Shown here: positions 1-6,033 of the stretch, one piece after another
How the letters are laid out: each line of letters opens with the position of its first letter
Numbering within the stretch: the stretch's first letter is position 1
Assembly: GCA_026984895.1 (NCBI GenBank)
Contig: JALSRF010000465.1
Coordinates: forward strand, 1-7,413
Direction of reading: 5' to 3'
Length of the DNA: 7,413 nucleotides
DNA from: Paracoccaceae bacterium
Lineage (GTDB): Bacteria; Pseudomonadota; Alphaproteobacteria; Rhodobacterales; Rhodobacteraceae
The notes under the pieces: generated by a model
Database searches by the model: none
Told to the model about the DNA's origin: nothing
The model's input: only the letters and a program-made list of their open reading frames with translations
Program-made: the position numbers and the translations under genes

Positions 1-1007
1 GACGCGACGATGGGCATCAGCACCGCAAGGGCGACGAACTGCGCCAGGACATCTTCGAACTGGGCAATGACAAGCGAGGCGATGATCGCGGTTACCAGGT
101 TCACCGCCAGCCAGGGAAACCGCCTGCGCGTGGTTTCGAGCACCCGGTCGGACAGGCTGCCGTCTCCGACACCGGCCAGGCGCATGATGTCTTCTTCGTG
201 CTCTTCGTCGAGCACCTGCATCGCGTCGTCGATCGTGATCATGCCCACCAGGCGGCCATCGCTGTTGACCACCGGCGCCGAGATCAGGTGATACTGGTTG
301 AAGGCATAGGCAACGTCGGCCTCGTCCTCGGTGGCCTGGAAGGTTCGAAAGCTGTCTTCGGTGATTTCGGTGAGTGCCGTATCGCGCCGGGACGACAGCA
401 GCCGGCCGAGGGTGACATAGCCCACCGGCTCCATCCGCGGGTTGACCAGAAACAGGTGGTAGAACTGTTCGGGCAGGCTGTCGGTTTCGCGCAGATAGTC
501 GATGGCCCGGCCGACGCTCCAATGGGCGGGCACGGCCACCACCTCGCGCTGCATCAGGCGGCCGGCGGAAAACTCGGGGTAGGCCATCGCCTGTTCGACG
601 GCGACCCGGTCCACGTCCTCCAGCGCCTCGAGGATGGCTTCCTGGCGGGGCTGGTCCAGGTCTTCGATGATGTCGACGACATCGTCGCTTTCCAGATCGC
701 GCACCGCCTCGGCAAGGACCTGCGGGCTCATCGCGTCGATGATCTGTTCGCGGATGCCCTCGTCGAGTTCGGCCAGGATTTCGCCGTCGAATTCCTTCCC
801 GTAAAGGCGGACCAGGGCGCGACGGTCGTCTTCGCCGACCTGTTCGAGAAGGTCGGCGATATCGGCCGGGTGCAGCGGTTCCAACAGCCCGTTCAGCGCT
901 GCCTTGTCGCCACGCTCAACGGCATCGAGCACCGCCTGCACGGTGGCCCGGTCCAGCGCGTAGGCGTCTTCTTCGCGCTCGTTTTCGATGCTGATCCGTT
1001 CGCCCAT
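1..1007 (-). CDS. mgtE: Magnesium transporter MgtE, N-terminal part (cut by window edge)
   Basis: Inner-membrane Mg2+ channel/transporter gated by cytosolic Mg2+. The reverse strand reads MGERISIENEREEDAYALDR onward for 335 codons without a stop and runs off the left edge. Visible parts: an acidic helical MgtE_N domain (about residues 20-135, with HPADIADLLEQ and the repeated Asp/Glu patches of ESDDVVDIIEDLDQ), two CBS domains (about 145-205 and 210-270, the second containing HLISAPVVNSDGRLVGMITI), the connecting plug helix (about 275-295), and the first membrane helix from RFPWLAVNLVTAIIASLVIA (about 297-316). The last visible residues, VALAVLMPIVAS, match the conserved start of the second membrane segment. 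Family members are about 450 residues long, so four further membrane helices are expected outside. The ATG at 1005-1007 follows a purine-rich GGCGAGGCAAGG. It is divergent from guaD. Acidic Mg2+-sensing residues suggest normal gating. Identification is firm. Confidence 0.96.
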   Translation of the reverse strand, partial: MGERISIENEREEDAYALDRATVQAVLDAVERGDKAALNGLLEPLHPADIADLLEQVGEDDRRALVRLYGKEFDGEILAELDEGIREQIIDAMSPQVLAEAVRDLESDDVVDIIEDLDQPRQEAILEALEDVDRVAVEQAMAYPEFSAGRLMQREVVAVPAHWSVGRAIDYLRETDSLPEQFYHLFLVNPRMEPVGYVTLGRLLSSRRDTALTEITEDSFRTFQATEDEADVAYAFNQYHLISAPVVNSDGRLVGMITIDDAMQVLDEEHEEDIMRLAGVGDGSLSDRVLETTRRRFPWLAVNLVTAIIASLVIAQFEDVLAQFVALAVLMPIVA

Positions 1008-1064
1008 GCCTTGCCTCGCCTTTCGCGTCACATTAGGGAAAACCGTTCCGGAGAAACAGGCCCA

Positions 1065-1083
1065 ATCGGGCGATTTACCCGAT
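1065..1083. repeat. Inverted repeat in the mgtE-guaD divergent intergenic region
   Basis: ATCGGG (1065-1070) and CCCGAT (1078-1083) are perfect 6-bp inverted arms around a 7-nt A/T-rich centre. The element lies between two divergent genes and overlaps the -35-like hexamer proposed for guaD, so it could be a repressor operator. It could also form a small hairpin. No regulator family is recognised from the sequence, and a 6-bp dyad can arise by chance. Confidence 0.35.
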
Positions 1084-1102
1084 GGAATTTGCCCCGTAGA
1101 CT
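1074..1102 (+). promoter_or_regulatory. Possible sigma-70-type promoter of guaD
   Basis: TTTACC (1074-1079) and TAGACT (1097-1102) are separated by exactly 17 bp and each matches the consensus hexamer at four of six positions. Transcription would start near 1109, just upstream of the Shine-Dalgarno sequence at 1114, giving a very short leader. The match is modest and was found by eye. No equally good pair was found for the opposite gene mgtE. Confidence 0.3.
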
Positions 1103-1113
1103 GAAACCCCGTC

Positions 1114-1118
1114 AGGAG
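1114..1118 (+). promoter_or_regulatory. Ribosome binding site that fixes the guaD start
   Basis: AGGAG ends five bases before the ATG at 1124. A GTG two codons upstream (1118-1120) is in frame, but the Shine-Dalgarno sequence overlaps it, so that GTG cannot be the start. The ATG at 1124 is preferred. Confidence 0.75.
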
Positions 1119-1123
1119 TGAAC

Positions 1124-2479
1124 ATGCGCAACCGCCCACAGCTGATCCTTGGCCAGACCCTGGCGTTCGATGCCGACCCGTTCCGCGCGGACCCCCTGGA
1201 GGCGGCCACATGGCGGCGGCGCGGCGGGGTCGTCGTCGGGCGCGACGGCGACGGCCCGGGCGACGGGGCCGCCCGGATTCTGGCGGTCGGCGAAGCGGAC
1301 GCGCTGCGCCGGACCTGGCACGATGCCCGGGTGCACGACTACGGCGACGCGCTGATCAGTGCGGGTTTTGTCGATGCGCATGCGCATTATCCGCAGACCG
1401 CCATCATCGCCAGTTGGGGCAAGCAGCTGATCGACTGGCTGAACACCTATACCTTTCCCGAGGAAATGCGCTTTGGCAACCGGGCCTTTGCCGAGGCCAC
1501 GGCCGAGCGCTACCTGGACCTGATCCTTTCCAACGGCACCACCTGCGCGGTGAGTTTCTGCACCATCCATCCGCAAAGCGTCGAGGCGATCTTTTCCGCC
1601 GCACAGGCGCGCGGCATGCGCCTTGTCGCGGGCAAGACCTGCATGGACCGCAACGCCCCCGAGGGGCTGCGCGACACCGCGAAAAGCGCCTATGACGACA
1701 GCGCCGCGCTGCTGCGCAAATGGCACGGGCGCGGGCGGCTGTCCTATGCGATCACGCCGCGCTTCTCGCCCACCTCCACGCCCGAACAGCTGGAGGCGCT
1801 GGGGGCGTTGTGGGCGCAGCACCCGGACTGCCTCATGCAGACCCACCTGGGCGAACAGCTTCCCGAGATCGCCTGGGTGCGCGAGCTGTTTCCCGATGCG
1901 CGCGACTACCTGGAAACCTACGAGCGATTCGGTCTGCTGGGACCGGGCGCACTGTTCGGACATGCGATCCACCTGGCCGCGCGCGAACGCGCCCGGCTGA
2001 AAGAGGCGGACGCGGCCCTGATCCACTGCCCGACCTCGAACACCTTCATCGGTTCGGGGCTGTTCGACATGGCCGGGCTGACAGCCGAGGGTCAGCGCAT
2101 CGGCCTGGCGACCGATACCGGCGGCGGATCGTCGTTTTCGATGCTGCGCACGATGGCGGCGGCCTACGAGATCGGGCAGTTGCGCGGCCATGCCCTGCAC
2201 CCGGCGCAGCTCTGGTGGCTGGCCACGGCCGGCTCGGCTCGGGCGTTGCGGATGGCGGACAGGATCGGCAATCTTGCCACCGGGCTGGAGGCCGATCTGG
2301 TGATCATCGACCTGGCCTCGACACCGGCCATTGCGCAGCGTCTTGCGCGTGCCCGAACCCCCTGGGAAGCGCTGTTTGCAACCATCATGATGGGCGACGA
2401 CAGGGCGGTGCGCTCGGTCTGGGTGAACGGGCGCGAATACGCTCAGGGCATCGGGCGCGCCAGTTCCAGCACCCAGTAG
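1124..2479 (+). CDS. guaD: Guanine deaminase
   Basis: Zinc-dependent cytosolic amidohydrolase that converts guanine to xanthine and ammonia in purine salvage/catabolism. The 451-residue length fits the family. Visible motifs (numbered from the ATG at 1124): FVDAHAHYPQ with the metal-binding pair H86/H88 and Q91; TPRFSPT with R213 in the purine pocket; QTHLGE with metal ligand H241 and catalytic E244; GHAIHL (about 279-284) with a further active-site His; IHCPTSNTFIGSG (about 300-312); and ATDTGGGSSFSM with metal ligand D331. The YPQ, PRFSPT and GGGSSFSM variants distinguish guanine deaminase from related chlorohydrolase or cytosine-deaminase enzymes. The C-terminal composite beta region (ATGLEADLVIIDL, VRSVWVNGREY) is intact. 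The last dozen residues overlap the convergent lipoprotein gene and look unconserved. No xanthine dehydrogenase or urate genes are adjacent, so the pathway context is not visible here. Substrate assignment is from family motifs. Confidence 0.95.
   Translation: MRNRPQLILGQTLAFDADPFRADPLEAATWRRRGGVVVGRDGDGPGDGAARILAVGEADALRRTWHDARVHDYGDALISAGFVDAHAHYPQTAIIASWGKQLIDWLNTYTFPEEMRFGNRAFAEATAERYLDLILSNGTTCAVSFCTIHPQSVEAIFSAAQARGMRLVAGKTCMDRNAPEGLRDTAKSAYDDSAALLRKWHGRGRLSYAITPRFSPTSTPEQLEALGALWAQHPDCLMQTHLGEQLPEIAWVRELFPDARDYLETYERFGLLGPGALFGHAIHLAARERARLKEADAALIHCPTSNTFIGSGLFDMAGLTAEGQRIGLATDTGGGSSFSMLRTMAAAYEIGQLRGHALHPAQLWWLATAGSARALRMADRIGNLATGLEADLVIIDLASTPAIAQRLARARTPWEALFATIMMGDDRAVRSVWVNGREYAQGIGRASSSTQ
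2443..2479. other. Tail-to-tail coding overlap of guaD and the CAP lipoprotein gene
   Basis: The two stop codons (TAG at 2477-2479 on plus, TGA at 2443-2445 on minus) lie inside each other's reading frames. The shared 37 bp encode the last CAP strand and tail (YWVLELARPMP) on one strand and the guaD tail (about IGRASSSTQ) on the other. The CAP side looks like the constrained one. No intrinsic terminator can fit between the genes. Confidence 0.85.
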
Positions 2480-2937
2480 TTGCCGGGCGCCCTGGCCAGG
2501 CCGAACTCGGTCGGTTCCGCCGAAAGCATGTTCGCCCGGTGCGGGGGCGAGTTCATCCAGCCGGTAAAGACATCGGATTCGGTGGCATAGCCATAGGCAA
2601 TGTTTTCCGCCGCCCAGGCCCAGTTGTAGCCCTGGGCGCTGATCCGCTGGGAAAAGGTGCTGCCGTCCGAACCGACGTGATCGAAAAACCCGTTGGTTGA
2701 CATGTCGTTGGCGTGCACCTGGGCCGCAGCGGCCAGTTTCGCGTTGTAGGCCAGCGGGTTCAGACCCGGACCGGCGCGCGTCGTGTTGAGCGAACTCTCG
2801 AAGGTCGGAAACGGGTTGCTGGTCGGCCCGGCGGTGGGCGACAGGGCAACCGGCGCGCCGGCTATGTCCGCAGCGCAGGCCGACAGCGCCAGCGCCGCGG
2901 TTGCCATCACTGCCATCCTTGTTGCGCCGATCCTCAT
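2443..2937 (-). CDS. CAP/SCP-domain (YkwD-like) lipoprotein
   Basis: Small secreted protein of 164 residues. The N-terminus has a basic start, a hydrophobic stretch (about 8-19) and a lipobox LSAC ending at C21, so it is predicted to be a lipoprotein anchored on the outer side of a membrane. A low-complexity Ala/Pro/Ser/Thr linker (about 22-47) leads to a CAP domain (about 48-160): AAAQVHANDM, FFDHVGSDGSTFSQRI, GYNWAWAAENIAYG, GWMNSPPHRANML, TEFGLA and YWVLEL. The candidate CAP tetrad H87, E111, H133 and E144 is present. Bacterial CAP proteins are widespread and mostly of unknown biochemical role, so no function is assigned. The start at 2937 has only a weak GGGGAC ahead of it. M8 or M11 are in-frame alternatives that would shorten but not remove the signal peptide. 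The gene is convergent with guaD (37-bp overlap) and divergent from the aminotransferase. Confidence 0.9.
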   Translation of the reverse strand: MRIGATRMAVMATAALALSACAADIAGAPVALSPTAGPTSNPFPTFESSLNTTRAGPGLNPLAYNAKLAAAAQVHANDMSTNGFFDHVGSDGSTFSQRISAQGYNWAWAAENIAYGYATESDVFTGWMNSPPHRANMLSAEPTEFGLARAPGNYWVLELARPMP

Positions 2938-3031
2938 CGCACCACGTCCCCGATGTCACCACGTTGCCGTCGCACGATACAGGCCAATATGGCAACAATG
3001 GCGCAAAACCGTGCCGACAATGGAATTTCGC

Positions 3032-3057
3032 GCATGTTCGGGCATGCCCGGACGTGC
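3032..3057. repeat. 26-bp near-palindrome upstream of the HisC-like gene
   Basis: Thirteen base pairs fold about a centre between 3044 and 3045. Eleven are Watson-Crick and the other two positions (3035/3054 and 3038/3051) are T-G. The core CGGGCATGCCCG (3039-3050) is perfect. It lies about 85 bp upstream of the aminotransferase start and 95 bp upstream of the divergent lipoprotein start, a normal place for an operator controlling one or both genes. If transcribed, it could instead form a leader hairpin. No matching regulator is recognised. Confidence 0.5.
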
Positions 3058-3058
3058 T

Positions 3059-3070
3059 GCCGGCGCCGGC
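3059..3070. repeat. 12-bp perfect GC palindrome
   Basis: GCCGGCGCCGGC is its own reverse complement and lies two bases after the 26-bp near-palindrome. It is all G/C, which makes chance occurrence more likely in this genome. It may extend the same structured or operator region. Confidence 0.35.
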
Positions 3071-3086
3071 GCGCCCGCACGGCCAC

Positions 3087-3115
3087 TTGCAGGCGGCGCG
3101 CACATTCTGTTTGAT
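3087..3115 (+). promoter_or_regulatory. Possible promoter of the HisC-like aminotransferase gene
   Basis: TTGCAG (3087-3092) and TTTGAT (3110-3115) are 17 bp apart and match sigma-70-type hexamers at three and four positions. The second hexamer sits in a short A/T-rich patch of an otherwise G/C-rich region. Transcription would start about 20 bases before the start codon. This is a weak assignment made by eye. Confidence 0.25.
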
Positions 3116-3130
3116 CGGGGCGCAACCGCG

Positions 3131-3136
3131 AAGGAG
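3131..3136 (+). promoter_or_regulatory. Strong Shine-Dalgarno of the HisC-like gene
   Basis: AAGGAG lies five bases before the ATG at 3142. It supports this start and suggests efficient translation. Confidence 0.8.
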
Positions 3137-3141
3137 AGATC

Positions 3142-4251
3142 ATGACCGGTGTCAAGCTGAGCGAACTGGCCGCGCGCCTGCCCGCCTCGGTGCCCTTTGT
3201 TGGCCCCGAGGCGCAGGAGCGCGCGCGCGGCCATCGCTTTGCGGCAAGGATCGGGGCCAATGAAAACGTCTTCGGGCCTTCGCCGGCCGCGATCGAGGCG
3301 ATGCGGCGCGCCGCCGGCGAGGTCTGGAAATACGCCGACCCGGAAAACCACGATCTGCGCATGGCCCTGGCCGCCCATCACCGGGTGGCGCCCGAAAACG
3401 TCATGGTCGGCGAAGGCATCGACGGGCTGCTGGGCTACCTGGTCCGCCTGATGATCGCGCCCGGCGACCGGGTCGTTACCTCGCTCGGCGGCTATCCGAC
3501 GTTCAACTACCATGTCACCGGCTATGGCGGCGACCTGGTGAGCGTGCCCTATCGCGACGATGCCGAGGACACCCGCGCCCTGGTGCGGCGTGCGGCCGAG
3601 GTGGGCGCGCGCATGGTCTATCTTGCCAACCCCGACAACCCCATGGGCAGCTGGCACGATGCCCGCCGCGTCGCCGAGATGATCGAAGCCCTGCCCGACA
3701 ACTGCCTGCTGGTGCTCGACGAAGCCTATATCGAGTTCGCCCCCGAGGGGACCGCTCCGCCGCTGGACCCGGAGGACGGGCGCGTCATCAGGATGCGCAC
3801 GTTTTCAAAGGCTTACGGTCTGGCCGGGGCAAGGGTCGGCTATGCCCTGGGGCCGGCGGAGCTGATCGATGCCTTCAACCGGGTCCGCAATCACTTCGCA
3901 ATGGGCCGGATCAGCCAGGCCGGGGCACAGGCGGCGCTGGCAGACCGGGACTGGCTGCAGCAGACGCTGGAAAAGGTGGCGAATGCACGCCGGCGCCTGG
4001 CCCGGATCGCCGCCGGGAACGGGTTGCGGGCGCTGCCGTCCGCGGCCAATTTCGTGGCCATCGACTGCGGCCGCGACGCCGCCTTTGCCCGGGCCGTGCT
4101 TGACGGGCTGGTGGCGCGCGGCGTGTTCGTGCGCATGCCGTTCGTCAGCCCGCAGAACCGGTGCATCCGGGTTTCGGCAGGCACCAGCCATGACCTCGAC
4201 GTGTTCGCCCGCGCCCTGCCGGACGCCCTTGAACAGGCCGGCCGAGGCTGA
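3142..4251 (+). CDS. HisC-like PLP-dependent aminotransferase (histidinol-phosphate aminotransferase family)
   Basis: Fold-type I (class I/II) aminotransferase of 369 residues, cytosolic, with the size and motif order of histidinol-phosphate aminotransferases. Visible motifs: GANENVFGPSP (about 38-48); a pocket Tyr at Y64 in KYADPENHDLR; GEGIDGLLGYL (PLP phosphate region, 90-100); the cofactor-contact motif NPDNPMG (163-169), a variant of NPNNPTG; DEAYIEF (193-199), whose Asp pairs with the pyridine nitrogen; TFSKAYGLAGARVGY with Schiff-base lysine K223 and R231; and IRVSAG with R343, the expected substrate-carboxylate arginine. All catalytic residues are present, so it should be active. Other his genes are absent here, and the NPDNPMG and GANENVFG variants depart from canonical HisC. 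It may therefore be a paralogue acting on another amino acid or an amino-phosphate substrate. It stands alone as a single transcription unit, divergent from the lipoprotein and convergent with the oxidase. Family is firm; the exact substrate is uncertain. Confidence 0.9.
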   Translation: MTGVKLSELAARLPASVPFVGPEAQERARGHRFAARIGANENVFGPSPAAIEAMRRAAGEVWKYADPENHDLRMALAAHHRVAPENVMVGEGIDGLLGYLVRLMIAPGDRVVTSLGGYPTFNYHVTGYGGDLVSVPYRDDAEDTRALVRRAAEVGARMVYLANPDNPMGSWHDARRVAEMIEALPDNCLLVLDEAYIEFAPEGTAPPLDPEDGRVIRMRTFSKAYGLAGARVGYALGPAELIDAFNRVRNHFAMGRISQAGAQAALADRDWLQQTLEKVANARRRLARIAAGNGLRALPSAANFVAIDCGRDAAFARAVLDGLVARGVFVRMPFVSPQNRCIRVSAGTSHDLDVFARALPDALEQAGRG

Positions 4252-4280
4252 CCCCGCGCCCCCCGCTGACCCCGCGCCCC
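4247..4280. repeat. 16-bp direct repeat spanning the stop codon of the HisC-like gene
   Basis: GCTGACCCCGCGCCCC occurs at 4247-4262 and again, identically, at 4265-4280. The first copy contains the TGA stop of the aminotransferase gene. This looks like a local slippage duplication. A second pair, CCGCGCCGCGCCTG at 4284-4297 and 4318-4331, continues the simple G/C-rich repetition across the convergent intergenic region. Confidence 0.6.
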
Positions 4281-4331
4281 TCTCCGCGCCGCGCCTGAAC
4301 CGCGCCTGCGCCCCTTCCCGCGCCGCGCCTG

Positions 4332-4349
4332 CGCCGCCCCCCTGCGGCG
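4332..4349. terminator. GC-rich hairpin between convergent genes, possible bidirectional terminator
   Basis: CGCCGC (4332-4337) and GCGGCG (4344-4349) form a 6-bp stem around a six-base loop. An imperfect extension outward is possible. It lies between the stops of the convergent HisC-like and oxidase genes, where a terminator is expected. There is no T-tract on either side, so this is not a standard intrinsic terminator. Folding in such G/C-rich sequence is common by chance. Confidence 0.3.
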
Positions 4350-4378
4350 GGCGGGTCGCGGGCGGCGGGGTGGTCGCC

Positions 4379-5881
4379 TCAGGTCACGGTGAACTGGCCC
4401 ATCATGCCGCCGTCCTCGTGTTCAAGGATATGACAGTGGAACATGTAGGGGTTGTCCTTGTCAGCCACCCGCGGGAAGGGCGCCAGAATCTCGGCCTCTC
4501 CATTGATCAGAACGGTGTCTTTCCAGCCGCGGTTGCGCGCACTCACCGGGCCGCCGTTTTCGCGAATCACCTGAAAGGCGGTGCCATGCACATGGAAAGG
4601 ATGCATCATCATCGGTGCCGAGACGGTCCAGTGTTCGAGCGCGCCCTGCCTGACGGCCTGGTCGATTCGGCGCATCGAGAACGCCTTGCCGGAAATCGAG
4701 AACCGCCCGCCGCCGAACATCGCCGCCGGACCCATGCGCATGTCCAGCGTCAGCTGCCGGCGCACCGCGCCCTCGGGCGAAAGATCGGGCCGGCTGCCCC
4801 CGGCGCTGTCAGGCAGCCGGTCGATGCGCGTGCTGCGCGTGCCATCGACGCGAATCGGCAGCACCGCAAAGCTCTGCCCCGGGTCGACCACAAGGTCGTC
4901 AAGCGACCGCCCGCCCCCGCCGCGGCCCATCATGCCCCCCATCATGCCCCCCATCATCCCGCCCGAATTGATCTCGGGCCCCGAGATCAGCGTCACGTCG
5001 CGCCCGTCGGTCAGGTCCAGCAGCACGTCGGCGCGCTCGGCCGGGGCAAGCACCAGCGTGTTCAGCGCCACCGGGACGTCAAGCAGCCCCGAATCGGTGC
5101 CGATCAGGTGCAGCGGACGCCCGTCGCTTGTCGCCAGCGAATAGATGCGCGCGTTCGAACCGTTGAGCAGGCGCAGCCGGATCACCCCGCGTCCGACGCT
5201 TGCCACCGGGCCGACCTGCCCGTTCACCAGCATGAAATCGCCGTGAAAGCCCATCATGCGATCGGGCATCGAGGGGTCATAGACCATCCGGCCGCGCCGG
5301 TCGAAACGCCGGTCCTGCAGCACCAGCGTCAGGTCGTCTTCGCCATAGCTCGAAGGCAGGCCGCGTTCGTCGTCGCGCCCGTCGCTCAGGTGGATTGCCC
5401 CGGCCAGGCCACGGTAGACCTGGCTGGCGGTCCGGCCATGAACATGCGAGTGATACCACAGCATCGCCGGGTTCTGATCGATATCGAGCACCGGTTTCCA
5501 GGTGGCACCGGGGGCGACCATCTGGTGCGGGCCGCCGTCGCTGACGCCGGGGATGATCAGACCGTGCCAATGCACCGTCACCGCATCGGACAGGCTGTTT
5601 TTCACCGTGGCCCGGACGCTGCCGCTGGCAGGCAGACGCAGGGTCGGCCCCAGGTAGGGGGCCGAATAGCCCCATGTCTCGGTCGCACCCAGGCCGAGAA
5701 AATCGACCTGCCCGGCCTGTGCAGTCAGTTCGAAGGCGCCGGTGCCGGTGGCATCGAGCAGCGGCGGCATGGTCAGTGCCTGTCCGCCCGCCGCCGCGCC
5801 CCGTGTCCATCCCGCGCCCGGCAGGGCAAGGGCCAGCGCCCCCGCCCCCATCCCGGCAAGCAGCTGTCGTCTGGTGGTCAT
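4379..5881 (-). CDS. Tat-exported multicopper oxidase (CueO-like)
   Basis: Periplasmic three-cupredoxin oxidase of 500 residues, probably oxidising Cu(I) to Cu(II) with reduction of O2. The N-terminus MTTRRQLLAG, followed by a hydrophobic Ala/Leu stretch, is a twin-arginine signal. All four copper-ligand motifs are present: HWHG (H104, H106), YHSHVHG (H144, H146), HPFHVHG (H427, H430, H432) and HCHILEHEDGGM (H482, C483, H484, H488, with axial M493). The motifs sit in domain 1 (about 50-165) and domain 3 (about 373-500), with an intervening domain 2 (about 184-300). A Met-rich GGMMGGMMGGMMG loop (about 307-319) recalls the Met-rich copper-binding insert of CueO, but is much shorter. The start at 5881 is preferred over the ATG at 5899 because GGAGA lies seven bases upstream of it. 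It is downstream of cueR on the same strand, which supports a copper-detoxification role. Substrates other than Cu(I) cannot be excluded. Confidence 0.93.
   Translation of the reverse strand: MTTRRQLLAGMGAGALALALPGAGWTRGAAAGGQALTMPPLLDATGTGAFELTAQAGQVDFLGLGATETWGYSAPYLGPTLRLPASGSVRATVKNSLSDAVTVHWHGLIIPGVSDGGPHQMVAPGATWKPVLDIDQNPAMLWYHSHVHGRTASQVYRGLAGAIHLSDGRDDERGLPSSYGEDDLTLVLQDRRFDRRGRMVYDPSMPDRMMGFHGDFMLVNGQVGPVASVGRGVIRLRLLNGSNARIYSLATSDGRPLHLIGTDSGLLDVPVALNTLVLAPAERADVLLDLTDGRDVTLISGPEINSGGMMGGMMGGMMGRGGGGRSLDDLVVDPGQSFAVLPIRVDGTRSTRIDRLPDSAGGSRPDLSPEGAVRRQLTLDMRMGPAAMFGGGRFSISGKAFSMRRIDQAVRQGALEHWTVSAPMMMHPFHVHGTAFQVIRENGGPVSARNRGWKDTVLINGEAEILAPFPRVADKDNPYMFHCHILEHEDGGMMGQFTVT
4927..4959. 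repeat. 12-bp tandem repeat encoding Gly-Met-Met-Gly units in the oxidase
   Basis: On the plus strand, CCATCATGCCCC occurs at 4927-4938 and 4939-4950, followed by a partial copy to about 4959. The 12-bp period keeps the frame and encodes repeated GMMG on the minus strand. Copy number could change by slippage without a frameshift. Confidence 0.8.
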
Positions 5882-5888
5882 GTGCAGT

Positions 5889-5893
5889 TCTCC
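5889..5893 (-). promoter_or_regulatory. Ribosome binding site that decides the oxidase start
   Basis: Minus-strand GGAGA lies seven bases before the ATG at 5881. The upstream in-frame ATG at 5899 has no Shine-Dalgarno, and using it would place six extra residues before the twin-arginine motif. Confidence 0.7.
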
Positions 5894-5936
5894 GTGCATG
5901 TTCGGGCCCGTGTTCTTGCCCGTCCAAGGGCGCGCG

Positions 5937-5964
5937 CGCGGGCGTTTCGTTCGCGGGCGTTTCG
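5937..5964. repeat. Two direct copies of a 13-bp element in the oxidase leader
   Basis: CGCGGGCGTTTCG occurs at 5937-5949 and 5952-5964, a 15-bp period. It lies in the 175-bp gap between cueR and the oxidase gene, about 55-85 bp before the oxidase start. Tandem copies with roughly one-and-a-half-turn spacing could be a paired regulator site, or a simple duplication. It does not resemble a CueR/MerR dyad. Confidence 0.5.
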
Positions 5965-6016
5965 ATCCTGTCCCCGGATAGGCCGGGAATGTCGCGGGGC
6001 GATGGCAGCGCGGCGC

Positions 6017-6033
6017 CAGATTGTAACGGTCTG
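6017..6033 (-). promoter_or_regulatory. A/T-richer patch with TACAAT (-10-like) and a short inverted repeat upstream of the oxidase
   Basis: Minus-strand TACAAT (6020-6025) matches the -10 consensus at five of six positions. It is flanked by CAGA/TCTG arms (6017-6020 and 6030-6033). No -35 hexamer is visible at normal spacing. It lies about 140 bp before the oxidase start and could mark a separate promoter for that gene. No CueR-type GGAAGG/CCTTCC dyad was seen in this gap. Confidence 0.25.

Noticed and set aside
198..1121. Plus-strand open frame of 307 codons
   Set aside because: It is antisense to mgtE, whose reverse-strand translation has clear MgtE_N, CBS and membrane segments.
1008..1123. 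Magnesium riboswitch ahead of mgtE
   Set aside because: The space before mgtE is only 116 bp to the guaD start and shows no M-box-like long helices, so there is too little support.
1112..3103. Minus-strand open frame of 663 codons
   Set aside because: It is antisense to guaD, and in another frame of the CAP gene. The translation is Arg/Gly/Ala-rich without family motifs, while guaD carries a full set of catalytic motifs. High G+C makes stops rare.
2956..3657. Minus-strand open frame of 233 codons opposite the 5' half of the aminotransferase gene
   Set aside because: It is antisense to conserved PLP-enzyme motifs, lacks a convincing ribosome site and shows shadow-like composition.
3032..5907. 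Shared 12-mer GCATGTTCGGGC at 3032-3043 and 5896-5907
   Set aside because: A few 12-mer matches are expected by chance in a window this size and composition. The flanking sequences differ, and the second copy lacks the long dyad.
5973..5987. CCCGG/CCGGG hairpin as a cueR terminator
   Set aside because: The stem is only five base pairs and no T-tract follows on the minus strand, so it cannot be called a terminator.
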